A DNA stretch of 13,383 nt from CAYSPU01 sp964432995 (GCA_964432995.1 CAYSPU010000162.1:1-13383), one strand, 5' to 3'. Shown: positions 1 to 7,386, counted from the stretch's first letter. Translations and numbers: made by a program. The notes: generated from the letters alone by a model not told the origin.

Positions 1-3000
1 TCGGCGACGGAAGCGGGCGGAGATGTCGGGGGTGCCCGTGGGAGCGAAAAGGGCGATGGTTTCGCCGTCCTTGGAGAGTTGGAATCCGGCGTGGAGGTCG
101 GTGAGGTTGGTGTTGTGTTGCTCGGGTTGGTTATCCGCCCAGACGAGAAGGAAGCTGTGGGGAGGGATGACCGTGCCGGTGGGGATGGGCCACTTGGTCC
201 AGTCGGTGAGGTCGTCGGTGAGATAGAATCCGGAGAGATCGGCGGTGGCGTCGCCGGTGTTGTAGAGCTCGAACCAATCGTCGCTTCCCTGGTCGGCGGG
301 GTCGAGGATGGTGAGGTCGTTATCAGCCATCCACTCGTTGATGCGCACTTGGAGGTTCCACTCCGGGAGCGGCGGGCCGAGGTAGTCGATGGTCACTTGC
401 GCCATGGCGCCGGGGAGGGGGACACCCTTGGGGCTGACGGCCTGGATGGTGAGGAGGTTGGTGCGTGGTTTCGAGAGGGGAACCGACAACGAGAAGGCGG
501 TGACGGAGTTCCAGGTAGGGGTGAGGGCGACGCCATTGACGAGGAGGCTGGCGGCGTCGACCGGCGCGGTGCCGGTGAGGGTCACGGGGTTGTTGGTGGT
601 AGCAAAGCTGGTGGGACCGGCGATGGCGAACGGGGTGGCGACGGCGCTGAGTTGCTGGAGGANNNNNNNNNNGGTAGGGGCGACGAGGGACCCGCCGTCG
701 CACATGGTGACGCCTTCGTCGACGAGCCACTGGTATTTGGCTTGCATGACCGGGTCGCATCGGCTGGCGAGCAGGGGGCCGTCGACCGCAGCGCGGACGG
801 TTCGGAGATAGGCGCGGCGGAAGGGCGGGTGGTTGTACATGCGGGTGACGGTGGGGTCGTCGGATTCGAAGAGGGGCCCTCCGGAAGCGGTGTAATTGCC
901 GGAGCCACCGCCCCACGCGGCCGAGACCAGCATCAACCAGTCGAGGTCGAAGGCGTAGAGCTGCCAGCGCCCGGCTTCCGGTTTGTAGGCATACATGTTC
1001 TTGCCGATCACGTGTCCCCAACTGTCGAAGTTGTTGATGATGTGCTCGAAGGCGAAGATGCCCATGAACTCTTCGAGATCGACGAGCGCGGTGGTTTGCG
1101 ACGTATACGGCTCGGGACTGGTGGCGTTGAGGGCGTCGACCAAATCGAACAGATTCGTGTAGTTCGCGGCGGAGTCGTAGGATCGCTTCAGCCAGTTCCA
1201 GCGGTAGCGCGCAGTCTTTTTGGCGCCGCCGGTCGTGGTGAAGACCTCGAGCGTGGGCATGGGATCCGCCGTCACCGACCCGGAGTCGCTAAACTCGAAC
1301 GCCCGGTCGATCTTGTAGAAGTCGCCGTCGGGATCGTCCGGGACCCAGGCATCGATGAAATCGCCGGCGGGTTGGATGATAGCTTCGAAGACGCCGCCGC
1401 GCTGCATGTCGGTAACGCCGTTGACGCTGAGGCGGATGTAGTGGCGGAGGCTGAAGGGCAGGCCGATCTGGTCGGCGATCCAATAGGCCATTTGTTCTTG
1501 AACCGCGGTGCGCTCGTTGCCGTGGCCGCCCGGCCAGTCCAGCACGAGGTCGGCGTCACCAAGAAACACGTCGTCGGCTGGCATCACGAGGCTGTAGCCG
1601 CAGCGGTTGCCGCTGGGCGTGCTGAAACCCGGCGCGATGTAAGGGCTGCCGGCGAACAGCGCCTGCGCGTTGTAGATGACCCGCTGGGTGCCCAGGACGA
1701 ACGTGATGTCGTGCGGGGTGTTATCGAGGTTGTGCCTCGAGGTCCATGTGTCGAAGGTGGCCTGGGTCATCCAAATCCGGTAGGCCGGGATGCTGCCGGG
1801 CTTGACCGCGTCGCCCCAGCGGACGAGACACTCGCGGGCGGGGGCGTCGTTGGGGAAGACCGTGGTCGCGGGGTTGCTCTGGCGGTCGATGGCCTCGAGG
1901 CGGAAGGCGGCCAAGACTCCCGAGGTTTGCCCGGGGATGGTGGCGGCGTATTCGCCGTCGCCGGCTACTCGGTCTCCGCCGGTTCCGCTGTCGTTCATGA
2001 CCAGCGAGGTGGGAGTAGTGCTGGGATCGATTCGATAGCTCAGGGTCACCGTGTCGACGCCATCGGGATCGTGCGCCCGGGCGGTCACCACAACGGGGTC
2101 GCCGGTGGCGGGCACGATTGGGAAATGGGCGACATCGAAGAGCGCGGGTCCGGCGTTCGACTGGAGTCGGCTGTTGGCTTGGCCGGGCGTGCCGGGCTTG
2201 GAGGGAAGTTCCATCGGCACCAACATTTCGAGCCATTTGCCGCGGAGGCGAAAGAGGATCTCCGGATGTCCCTTCAACCAGCGGACCTTCGCCCGGATGG
2301 TTGCCGTTGAGCCGGAGGCCAGAGAGCTGGTCAGTCCCACCCGGATGCGATTGACCTGGTTATCACCGCGGTCGACGGCGCGGACGTGGTAGCAGCCGCC
2401 GCCCCCGTATCCGCCGGACGATTCCCAACTGGAGGCGGCGAGAGTGCCTTCGGCGGTCCAACCGGAGGCGCTGGTGGCGAACGCGGAGTTGGAGAGGACT
2501 TTGGTGCCGCTGGCATTGCGCACCTCGACGTCGTCGATCAGGCATTCGCCGGCGCCCAGGAGCAGCACCTGGAGTTGGTTGGCGCTCACGTCGCCGTGGT
2601 CGAGCGTGCCGGAGAACTCGGCGATGGTCCACGGGGCCGATTGGGTTTCGTCGCTGTCGGCCCAGTTGGGGGCCCGGCGACGGTCGGCGCGGGGATCGAT
2701 CAGCTCGAGGCTGCTGCCGCCACCGGCCGACCANNNNNNNNNNGCGCCCCAGCGGCCCCCGTCGTCATAGGTGACTTCGTCAACGATCACCCAGCCGATG
2801 TTGGTGGTGATCTGGGAGGTCTCGTTGGTGGACAAGATCAGTTCGGGTTGGGAGAGGGCAAGGCGTTCGCCGCCATTGGCGAGCGAGCCCGAGTAATCGC
2901 CGACGGTATTGGCGGTGGTCAATGTCCCCGAGTAGCGGGCGAGGAGGTTGGTCCGGTTGCGGGCGACGACGAGGAATCCGCCGCTGGGGATGGTGGTGCC

Positions 3001-5991
3001 GGCCGGCATTTCGAAGTCGATCCCGGACGTGAACCGCCATCCGCTGACGTCCACCGGGCTCGATCCCGGATTGTGCAGCTCGACAAACTCGTCGTCGGCC
3101 TGGCCAGAGATGGGTTCGTAGAGGATCTCGTTGATGACCACAGCGGAGGCACGCAGCGGGCCGTTGGCGCTGCCGGGGCTGCGGTCGGTCAGGGGAGCGA
3201 ACTCGGGAACGCCGTCGGGTACGCGGCCGAGGGCGACACCGTTGGCCTGACCTTCGAAGCTGACGGTGTCGAGAACGCGCGTGCGGATGGGGTTCATCAG
3301 GAAGACCGTTTCGCCGGCGGCATCGAGGGCGAAACCGAGCTGGCTTTGGTCGAACGCCGCGAAGGCGTGCGGTGGAAGGACGGTGGCATCGGGCACGCGG
3401 AACACGTTGTTCGTGGAGCCGGCGGTGAGAGCGCTTCGGCTATCGCTCAAGAGGCAGCCGGAGATATCGACCGGTTGGTCACCGAGATTGTAGAGCTCGA
3501 TGTAGTCGAGCAGCGGATCGTCGGTGTGCGCCAGGAGTTCGTTGATCAGAACGCGGCGCAAGGGTTCGGGCCCCACGCTGTCGGCGCGACCGGGGGATCC
3601 GCCGACGACATCGCTGAGGGCCCAAGCGCGGGGATTGCCTTGGCCGAAGGAGGGCCGGGCGAGCACGAGCGAGTGGCCGACGCCATCGGCGGCGCGCGGC
3701 CAGGGCGGGCGGGTATCGTATTCGACTTGGAGGAACACGGCCCCGGTGGGGTGTCGCAGCCGGAGGGTGCCGCCGTTGTGGCTGAGCGTGCCGGACCAGG
3801 GCCCGACGAGGTTGGTGAGGCCGGCGTGTGCTTGCAGGGCGGTCGGGTTGGCGGCCACGACGAGATAGGCGCCGGCGGCCAGGACGGTGTTGGTGGGGAA
3901 GGTGAAGTCGATGTCGCCGGTCAGCCGGTAGCCGCTGAGGTCTTCCGGCGTGCCCAACGAGTTGAAGACTTCAACAAACTCGAGGTCGCGTCCGCCGGGC
4001 GCCGGAGCGTGGTACATGATTTCGGAGATGACGAACGGCGTGAGGCGGCTTGCCTGGCCGGGCAGTTCGCGCGGCAACGGCTCGCTGAGGATGAAGGCGT
4101 TCTCCACTTCGCTCCAATCGCGGAACTGCGCGGTGATGGCTTGGCCCGCACGCTGGCTGGTCACGACGAAGCCGAAACTCAAGCTCGAGGCCAGGGGGAC
4201 GTTGGCCGCATCGAGGCGCGACCAACGTTCGCCGTCGAAACTGGCGTAGCCGGTGAACAGGTTGCCCTGGCGCCGAAGCCGCAGCCAGGTGTTCGGGTAG
4301 TTCACAGGGAACGAACCGGTGGGCGACGCCGTGCCGCCCGCGGCCGTGCGGGCGAGGAAGCCGGCGCCGACGTTCGAGGGTGTGGCGAACACCGCCGCAA
4401 ACGGGGCGTTGGTGGTCGCGGAATCGCGCGCCATCAAGCCTGCCTTGGCCCAGATGTCGCCCGGACCCAATGCCGAAACCCGGATGCGGACGTCGAAGTC
4501 GCCGCTGCGGCCGATGCTGGCGAAGAAGCAGGCATCTGCCGCCCCTCCCAAGTCCGCGCCCCACGCGGTGACGTCGTAGCCGCCTGGTACGGCGCTGAGG
4601 GTTCCGAGAGCTTCGGTGCTTCCGATGCTGATGGGGCTGTAGGAAGAGGCGGTGAACGTCACCTGGCTGTTGGGGGCGATCGCGTTGTGGGCGGCGGTTT
4701 GATCCGTCACATCGTGAGCCAAGAGGGTGTAGCTGTCGCCTTCGGCGAGTGGTGTGAGGGTGAGGACGACATTGGACTGGCCCGAGTCGAGTTGCGCCCA
4801 GAGCAGGTTCGGCAGGTTGGTTCCACCGGTGACAGTGTAATGGGACAGGTTGGTGGCGCTGGCCGGATCGAGGGGTTTGGAGAAAGTGACTTGGAGCCGG
4901 GTCAAGTCCAGGCATTGAGCGCCAAGGAGGACGGGCACCGTGGTGTCCGGTGTCACCTGGAGCACGGCGGTATCGCTGGTGGCGGTGTAGGGGATGCCGT
5001 TGGCGGTGTTGCGCGCCACCACGTGGAAGGCGGCGCCGTTGTCCGCCAGGGTGGCGGCGGGGAGGTTGAAGCTTGCGTTCGTGGCGCCGGCGATGGGGAG
5101 ACCGCCCCGGTACCATTGGTACGTCGGCGCCGGATTGCCTTCAGTGCCAACGTGGAACGACGCCGGGCCCAACTCGAGGACCACCAGGCTCTGTGGCTGT
5201 TGAGTAATCACCACGCCCGATTCGGTGATCGGAAAGGCGTCCGGAGCCACCAACACCTCGGGCAGTCCTTGCGCCTTGATGAGGACATAATCGACTTCGA
5301 ACTCGGAAAGCCCCCCCGAACTGCCGGCGGTGATCCCCGCCAGTCCGACTCGGGGCGAGAGCCAGGAAGTGTAGTCCCAGGCGCTCCAGGAACTCGGCTC
5401 GACCGCCACGCCATCCGCCGGCCATACCTTGGCGAAGACATCGCTGGCGCCGTCGTGCCAGGCAGCGTCCACCTCGTGCCGCAGGCGAACCCAGTACCAC
5501 GTTCCCGTTGTCCAGACGAAGCCGTCACCCGGGCCCCACGCCCGCAAGTCATCCAGAAACGACAGGTGCCGGCCGGTCTGTCCCTCGCCGTCGTAATCGC
5601 GAAAATGATAGTTGAGCCCCTGGCTTGACCAGGTTTCGACCGAGACACCGAGCCCGGCGCGGGCGGCGTCGCCGGTTCCGAACTCGAGCAGGCGCATTCG
5701 TGCCAGGACTTCCTGAGCGGCGTCGTCGTAGGAGGAACCTGCCCAGAGGAGGTGGTTGGGGTCGCCGCTGGCGCTGGTTACGCGCAGCACGCCATCGCTC
5801 ACGGTGTAGATGTCCGTGGCGGTTCCGGTGGCCTGCCAGCCCGCGCTCAACGAGGTCCCCCGGAAGTCGTCCTGGTACCCGGAAACCACCGTTCCCACAT
5901 CAGCGGGGACCTCGGCCGCCTCCGTCAAACTCAGGGTGCACACGACGGCTATCGCCCAGCGAACATGCCCGCGTCCCGTCCGCCAATCCAT
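1..5991 (-). CDS. Secreted lamin-tail / CotH-kinase multidomain protein, C-terminus cut off by the window
   Basis: A single open frame of 1997 codons with no stop, leaving the window at its left edge. I chose the ATG at 5991 because GAGG lies six bases upstream; an in-frame ATG at 6003 has no ribosome site. Residues 1-26 form a signal peptide (Arg-rich start, hydrophobic stretch WAIAVVCTLSL, cut near TEAA). Approximate order: lectin/LamG-like region (38-238), Ig-like domain with QWYRGG (259-344), SbsA-like Ig (345-447), DUF1349-like region (455-620), lamin-tail domains with ISEIMY (654), INELLA (812) and INEILY (950), carbohydrate-binding-like region (1117-1228), Ig-like region (1278-1363), CotH-kinase-like domain (1400-1740), fourth lamin tail with INEWMAD (1881). 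The CotH part shows the NMYAYKP...FDLDW signature with Asp1682 and Asp1684. Family membership is well supported. Its substrate is unknown; spore-coat CotH phosphorylates proteins, but that activity is not shown for these bacterial giants. It probably acts at or outside the cell surface. Numbering counts both N runs as written. Confidence 0.9.
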   Translation of the reverse strand, partial: MDWRTGRGHVRWAIAVVCTLSLTEAAEVPADVGTVVSGYQDDFRGTSLSAGWQATGTATDIYTVSDGVLRVTSASGDPNHLLWAGSSYDDAAQEVLARMRLLEFGTGDAARAGLGVSVETWSSQGLNYHFRDYDGEGQTGRHLSFLDDLRAWGPGDGFVWTTGTWYWVRLRHEVDAAWHDGASDVFAKVWPADGVAVEPSSWSAWDYTSWLSPRVGLAGITAGSSGGLSEFEVDYVLIKAQGLPEVLVAPDAFPITESGVVITQQPQSLVVLELGPASFHVGTEGNPAPTYQWYRGGLPIAGATNASFNLPAATLADNGAAFHVVARNTANGIPYTATSDTAVLQVTPDTTVPVLLGAQCLDLTRLQVTFSKPLDPASATNLSHYTVTGGTNLPNLLWAQLDSGQSNVVLTLTPLAEGDSYTLLAHDVTDQTAAHNAIAPNSQVTFTASSYSPISIGSTEALGTLSAVPGGYDVTAWGADLGGAADACFFASIGRSGDFDVRIRVSALGPGDIWAKAGLMARDSATTNAPFAAVFATPSNVGAGFLARTAAGGTASPTGSFPVNYPNTWLRLRRQGNLFTGYASFDGERWSRLDAANVPLASSLSFGFVVTSQRAGQAITAQFRDWSEVENAFILSEPLPRELPGQASRLTPFVISEIMYHAPAPGGRDLEFVEVFNSLGTPEDLSGYRLTGDIDFTFPTNTVLAAGAYLVVAANPTALQAHAGLTNLVGPWSGTLSHNGGTLRLRHPTGAVFLQVEYDTRPPWPRAADGVGHSLVLARPSFGQGNPRAWALSDVVGGSPGRADSVGPEPLRRVLINELLAHTDDPLLDYIELYNLGDQPVDISGCLLSDSRSALTAGSTNNVFRVPDATVLPPHAFAAFDQSQLGFALDAAGETVFLMNPIRTRVLDTVSFEGQANGVALGRVPDGVPEFAPLTDRSPGSANGPLRASAVVINEILYEPISGQADDEFVELHNPGSSPVDVSGWRFTSGIDFEMPAGTTIPSGGFLVVARNRTNLLARYSGTLTTANTVGDYSGSLANGGERLALSQPELILSTNETSQITTNIGWVIVDEVTYDDGGRWGXXXXWSAGGGSSLELIDPRADRRRAPNWADSDETQSAPWTIAEFSGTLDHGDVSANQLQVLLLGAGECLIDDVEVRNASGTKVLSNSAFATSASGWTAEGTLAASSWESSGGYGGGGCYHVRAVDRGDNQVNRIRVGLTSSLASGSTATIRAKVRWLKGHPEILFRLRGKWLEMLVPMELPSKPGTPGQANSRLQSNAGPALFDVAHFPIVPATGDPVVVTARAHDPDGVDTVTLSYRIDPSTTPTSLVMNDSGTGGDRVAGDGEYAATIPGQTSGVLAAFRLEAIDRQSNPATTVFPNDAPARECLVRWGDAVKPGSIPAYRIWMTQATFDTWTSRHNLDNTPHDITFVLGTQRVIYNAQALFAGSPYIAPGFSTPSGNRCGYSLVMPADDVFLGDADLVLDWPGGHGNERTAVQEQMAYWIADQIGLPFSLRHYIRLSVNGVTDMQRGGVFEAIIQPAGDFIDAWVPDDPDGDFYKIDRAFEFSDSGSVTADPMPTLEVFTTTGGAKKTARYRWNWLKRSYDSAANYTNLFDLVDALNATSPEPYTSQTTALVDLEEFMGIFAFEHIINNFDSWGHVIGKNMYAYKPEAGRWQLYAFDLDWLMLVSAAWGGGSGNYTASGGPLFESDDPTVTRMYNHPPFRRAYLRTVRAAVDGPLLASRCDPVMQAKYQWLVDEGVTMCDGGSLVAPTXXXXLQQLSAVATPFAIAGPTSFATTNNPVTLTGTAPVDAASLLVNGVALTPTWNSVTAFSLSVPLSKPRTNLLTIQAVSPKGVPLPGAMAQVTIDYLGPPLPEWNLQVRINEWMADNDLTILDPADQGSDDWFELYNTGDATADLSGFYLTDDLTDWTKWPIPTGTVIPPHSFLLVWADNQPEQHNTNLTDLHAGFQLSKDGETIALFAPTGTPDISARFRRR
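663..672. other. Assembly gap (10 N) inside the CotH/lamin-tail gene
   Basis: Ten undetermined bases fall just after the CotH domain, between residues reading SLVAPT and LQQLSAVA on the minus strand. The frame is kept if the gap is really ten bases. Related proteins, as I recall them, carry about a dozen residues of an Arg-rich helix here before the QLxxVA segment, so the true gap may be longer than drawn. Confidence 0.95.
2734..2743. other. Assembly gap (10 N) inside the CotH/lamin-tail gene
   Basis: Ten undetermined bases between GGRWGA and WSAGGGSSLELIDP on the minus strand. Family members, as I recall them, read RWGxWxxGGGSSLELIDP with nothing extra, so the true missing length may be one base. 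The reading frame agrees on both sides of the gap. Confidence 0.95.
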
Positions 5992-5997
5992 GCGAAA

Positions 5998-6001
5998 CCT
6001 C
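5998..6001 (-). promoter_or_regulatory. Ribosome binding site deciding the CotH-gene start
   Basis: GAGG read on the minus strand, six bases before the ATG at 5991. It overlaps the upstream in-frame ATG at 6003, which has no comparable site of its own. This favours the start at 5991, whose product then begins directly with a signal peptide. Confidence 0.6.
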
Positions 6002-6028
6002 ATGCGCGCGAAGATACGCCGTTGCCGG

Positions 6029-6054
6029 CGGACCGCGCCAGGAGGAACGGTCCG
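6029..6054 (-). repeat. Inverted repeat (hairpin) in the CotH-gene leader
   Basis: Perfect 7-bp arms CGGACCG / CGGTCCG separated by 12 bases, ending about 38 bases before the CotH start at 5991. On the minus strand the loop reads TTCCTCCTGGCG and so includes CCTCCT, complementary to a Shine-Dalgarno sequence. No T-run follows on either strand, so it is not an intrinsic terminator. Confidence 0.6.
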
Positions 6055-6129
6055 ACATCTCCTGAAATCGGAGCCCTAATCCGCGGCGACGCTCCCTGCG
6101 CCCGGGGACAGGCGCAACCCGCGGCCGGG

Positions 6130-6150
6130 CTGCGGCCGTCTCGGCCGCAG
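6130..6150. repeat. Perfect 9-bp inverted repeat, 3-base loop
   Basis: CTGCGGCCG, TCT, CGGCCGCAG. Very stable as a hairpin on either strand. It is followed by AAATG on the plus strand and CCCGG on the minus strand, so there is no terminator T-tract. Function unknown; possibly part of a REP-like element. Confidence 0.65.
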
Positions 6151-6173
6151 AAATGCCCGACGGCAGATGGTCT

Positions 6174-6187
6174 CTCCGAACTCGGAG
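6174..6187. repeat. Short palindrome CTCCGA-AC-TCGGAG
   Basis: Perfect 6-bp arms around two bases, about 24 bases from the 9-bp inverted repeat. It adds to the unusual density of palindromes upstream of the CotH gene. No function can be assigned. Confidence 0.45.
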
Positions 6188-6305
6188 CGCTCGTATGCAC
6201 CGAGTCCGGCTCTCCGGGAACGGGTGTGTCGCGTTTGAGCGGAACGGGGGGATCGCCTGGCCGCCAGACTTTGGGACCGCGGCTGGTCTTGCGCCGCAGC
6301 CAAGA

Positions 6306-6348
6306 ATGTGTGCGTTCTGCTGCGGGCCAGAAGACCCGCGGTCCGGAA
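6306..6348 (+). repeat. Dispersed intergenic repeat, copy 1
   Basis: This stretch begins ATGTGTGCG and ends GCGGTCCGGAA. It matches 13233-13277 on the opposite strand at 36 of 45 aligned columns, with a 2-base indel. The similarity resumes downstream as CCGGGG-C-ATACT at 6361-6372, compared with CCGGGG-T-ATACT in the other copy. Both copies lie in intergenic DNA and point toward the next gene. The indel shifts the frame, so conservation as a peptide is unlikely. Confidence 0.6.
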
Positions 6349-6465
6349 GGTTGCGGGCAACCGGGGCATACTTCTGCGATCGGCCGGGATCGGTCGTTCC
6401 CACCTCTCAGCCCTGGGATTCGTCGGCAGAGTTTACAGTTTGAAATGACGGCTGCTGAGCGACAC

Positions 6466-6498
6466 AACCACTTCAGGCTGAATCATTCAGCCGTGGTT
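6466..6498. repeat. Nested inverted repeat, possible operator or enhancer
   Basis: The core is the perfect palindrome GGCTGAATCATTCAGCC (8-bp arms about one base). It is flanked by a second pair of arms, AACCAC (6466-6471) and GTGGTT (6493-6498), with a TTCA bulge on the left side only. It lies about 170 bases upstream of the promoter candidate for the VPDGG gene. No T-run follows, so a protein-binding site is likelier than a terminator. Confidence 0.6.
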
Positions 6499-6626
6499 GG
6501 CTTGCGCCGGGGTGCGATTGGAGTGTCGGTCCAGCTTACACCCCTGAGAGTGCTCCGGTGTCTTGGCGCGCCGCATTTCAGTGAGATTGGCCAGTCAACC
6601 TGATCGCTCTCAGTAGGTTAGGTTCT

Positions 6627-6638
6627 GTGTCCGGACAC
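6627..6638. repeat. 12-bp perfect palindrome upstream of the VPDGG gene
   Basis: GTGTCCGGACAC, 11 bases before the sigma-54-like promoter and 79 bases before the ATG of the VPDGG gene. The position fits an operator. No identifiable regulator is encoded in the window. Confidence 0.45.
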
Positions 6639-6648
6639 TCGGCGCGCG

Positions 6649-6665
6649 TTGGCATCGGCTATGCG
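6649..6665 (+). promoter_or_regulatory. Possible sigma-54 (-24/-12) promoter of the VPDGG gene
   Basis: TTGGCATCGGCTATGCG carries GG at 6651-6652 and GC at 6663-6664 with the required ten bases between them, and TTGGCA matches the -24 element. The -12 element is imperfect (ATGC instead of TTGC). Transcription would start near 6676, giving a leader of about 42 bases. Some PEP-CTERM genes in other phyla are sigma-54 dependent, which makes this plausible, but a single match of this quality can occur by chance. Confidence 0.35.
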
Positions 6666-6704
6666 CCATTTGAGTGGTCTGAGCACTGTCCGAAACCATG
6701 AATC

Positions 6705-6711
6705 AAGGGTG
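6705..6711 (+). promoter_or_regulatory. Ribosome binding site of the VPDGG gene
   Basis: AAGGGTG, about six bases before the ATG at 6718. It selects MKTLTMRS as the start over the upstream in-frame TTG at 6649 and ATG at 6661, which would add residues ahead of a good signal peptide. Confidence 0.65.
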
Positions 6712-6717
6712 ATTCCA

Positions 6718-7317
6718 ATGAAAACCCTCACTATGAGGTCAGTCGTTCGGCGCCTTTGCCTGGGTTTGGCGGGCGTCTGCACCATACTGGCAACAACGTT
6801 CCATGTCGTAGCCGTTCCCATCGAAGGGGCCACGCTTATCGTGGCGGCGGATGGGAACGTAGTGGCGACGTTTGAAGGGGTTTCCCCCAGCACAGCCTAC
6901 AGCAACGATCTGTATCTTCACTCGCCTGGAAACGAGTTTGGGATACTCTTCAACAACAAGACAACCCCGGTGGGCACAACGTTTGACTTGGGCTCCTTTG
7001 CTGCCGGCACGGAGTTGATCTTCCGTCTGCACGTCAATGACACGGGCCATGACTTCTACACCGGTCCGGCGTCGCGCAATCCTGATGGGATGGCCCACGC
7101 GCGGGTCGATGACGCCAGAGCCGGCTACGAGGGCTCGACCTACGTCGAATTCGAGGATCTCTGGGGCACCCCGGAAGGATCGAGCGGATTCAACGACCTG
7201 TTCTTCAGTTTCTCAAACACGGAGTCTTCGACGGGCGTGCCGGATGGTGGCGCTCCCCTCCTGCTTGTGGGCCTTGCCCTGGGTGCCCTGGGCATGGTTC
7301 GCGGGAAGTCCAGGTAG
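6718..7317 (+). CDS. Exported DUF4114-like protein with VPDGG C-terminal sorting tail
   Basis: A 199-aa protein. Residues 1-33 are a signal peptide (MKTLTMRSVVRR, then a hydrophobic stretch, cut near VVA/VP). The middle resembles DUF4114: SRNPDG at 119-124, FEDLWG at 145-150 and the FNDLFFSFS strand at 158-166, acidic positions that in related proteins suggest calcium binding. The tail is VPDGG (174-178), a hydrophobic segment LLLVGLALGALGMV and the basic end RGKSR. This three-part tail is the VPDSG/PEP-CTERM type, processed by an exosortase-like membrane enzyme in Verrucomicrobiota. No exosortase gene is in the window. It is probably a surface or matrix protein of unknown function. It is transcribed divergently from the CotH gene and ends at its own terminator. 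Identification of the tail is firm; the DUF4114 call is likely. Confidence 0.88.
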   Translation: MKTLTMRSVVRRLCLGLAGVCTILATTFHVVAVPIEGATLIVAADGNVVATFEGVSPSTAYSNDLYLHSPGNEFGILFNNKTTPVGTTFDLGSFAAGTELIFRLHVNDTGHDFYTGPASRNPDGMAHARVDDARAGYEGSTYVEFEDLWGTPEGSSGFNDLFFSFSNTESSTGVPDGGAPLLLVGLALGALGMVRGKSR

Positions 7318-7346
7318 AATCGGCATCATAACGAAAGGAAGTCTGG

Positions 7347-7386
7347 CAACCTGCGGCGCGCGTGTGCAGCCGCAGGTTGTTTCTTG
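7347..7386 (+). terminator. Intrinsic terminator of the VPDGG gene
   Basis: Perfect 11-bp arms CAACCTGCGGC (7347-7357) and GCCGCAGGTTG (7369-7379) around an 11-base loop, followed by TTTCTTG on the plus strand. It starts 30 bases after the VPDGG stop and ends 7 bases from the convergent CzcA stop. On the minus strand the same stem lacks an immediate T-run, so it probably stops only plus-strand transcription efficiently. Confidence 0.85.

Larger units (their letters stand above)
5992..6717. other. Intergenic region between divergent genes, no convincing gene
   Basis: About 720 bases between the starts of the CotH/lamin-tail gene (minus) and the VPDGG gene (plus). Open frames cross it on both strands, but their translations are Arg/Pro/Gly-rich with no recognisable domain. 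The half nearest the CotH gene is very GC-rich and full of short perfect inverted repeats; the half nearest the VPDGG gene is less GC-rich. It holds the inverted repeats, the dispersed repeat copy and the promoter candidate listed separately. Confidence 0.75.

Noticed and set aside
3971..5116. A 381-aa minus-strand frame rich in Arg, His and Pro
   Set aside because: It is an out-of-frame reading of the CotH/lamin-tail gene, whose true frame carries Ig-like and lamin-tail domains here.
79..5628. Two very long plus-strand open frames (79-2310 and 2386-5628)
   Set aside because: Their translations are Gly/Glu/Val/Asp-rich with no domain, and they lie exactly opposite the CotH/lamin-tail gene. 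They are antisense shadows produced by GC-rich codons.
6130..6150. The 9-bp inverted repeat as an intrinsic terminator
   Set aside because: No T-run follows on either strand, and no gene ends next to it.
5752..6603. A 283-aa plus-strand open frame, and smaller frames between 6000 and 6600
   Set aside because: They lie partly antisense to the CotH gene start. Composition is shadow-like, no ribosome site was seen, and they run through palindromes and a dispersed repeat.
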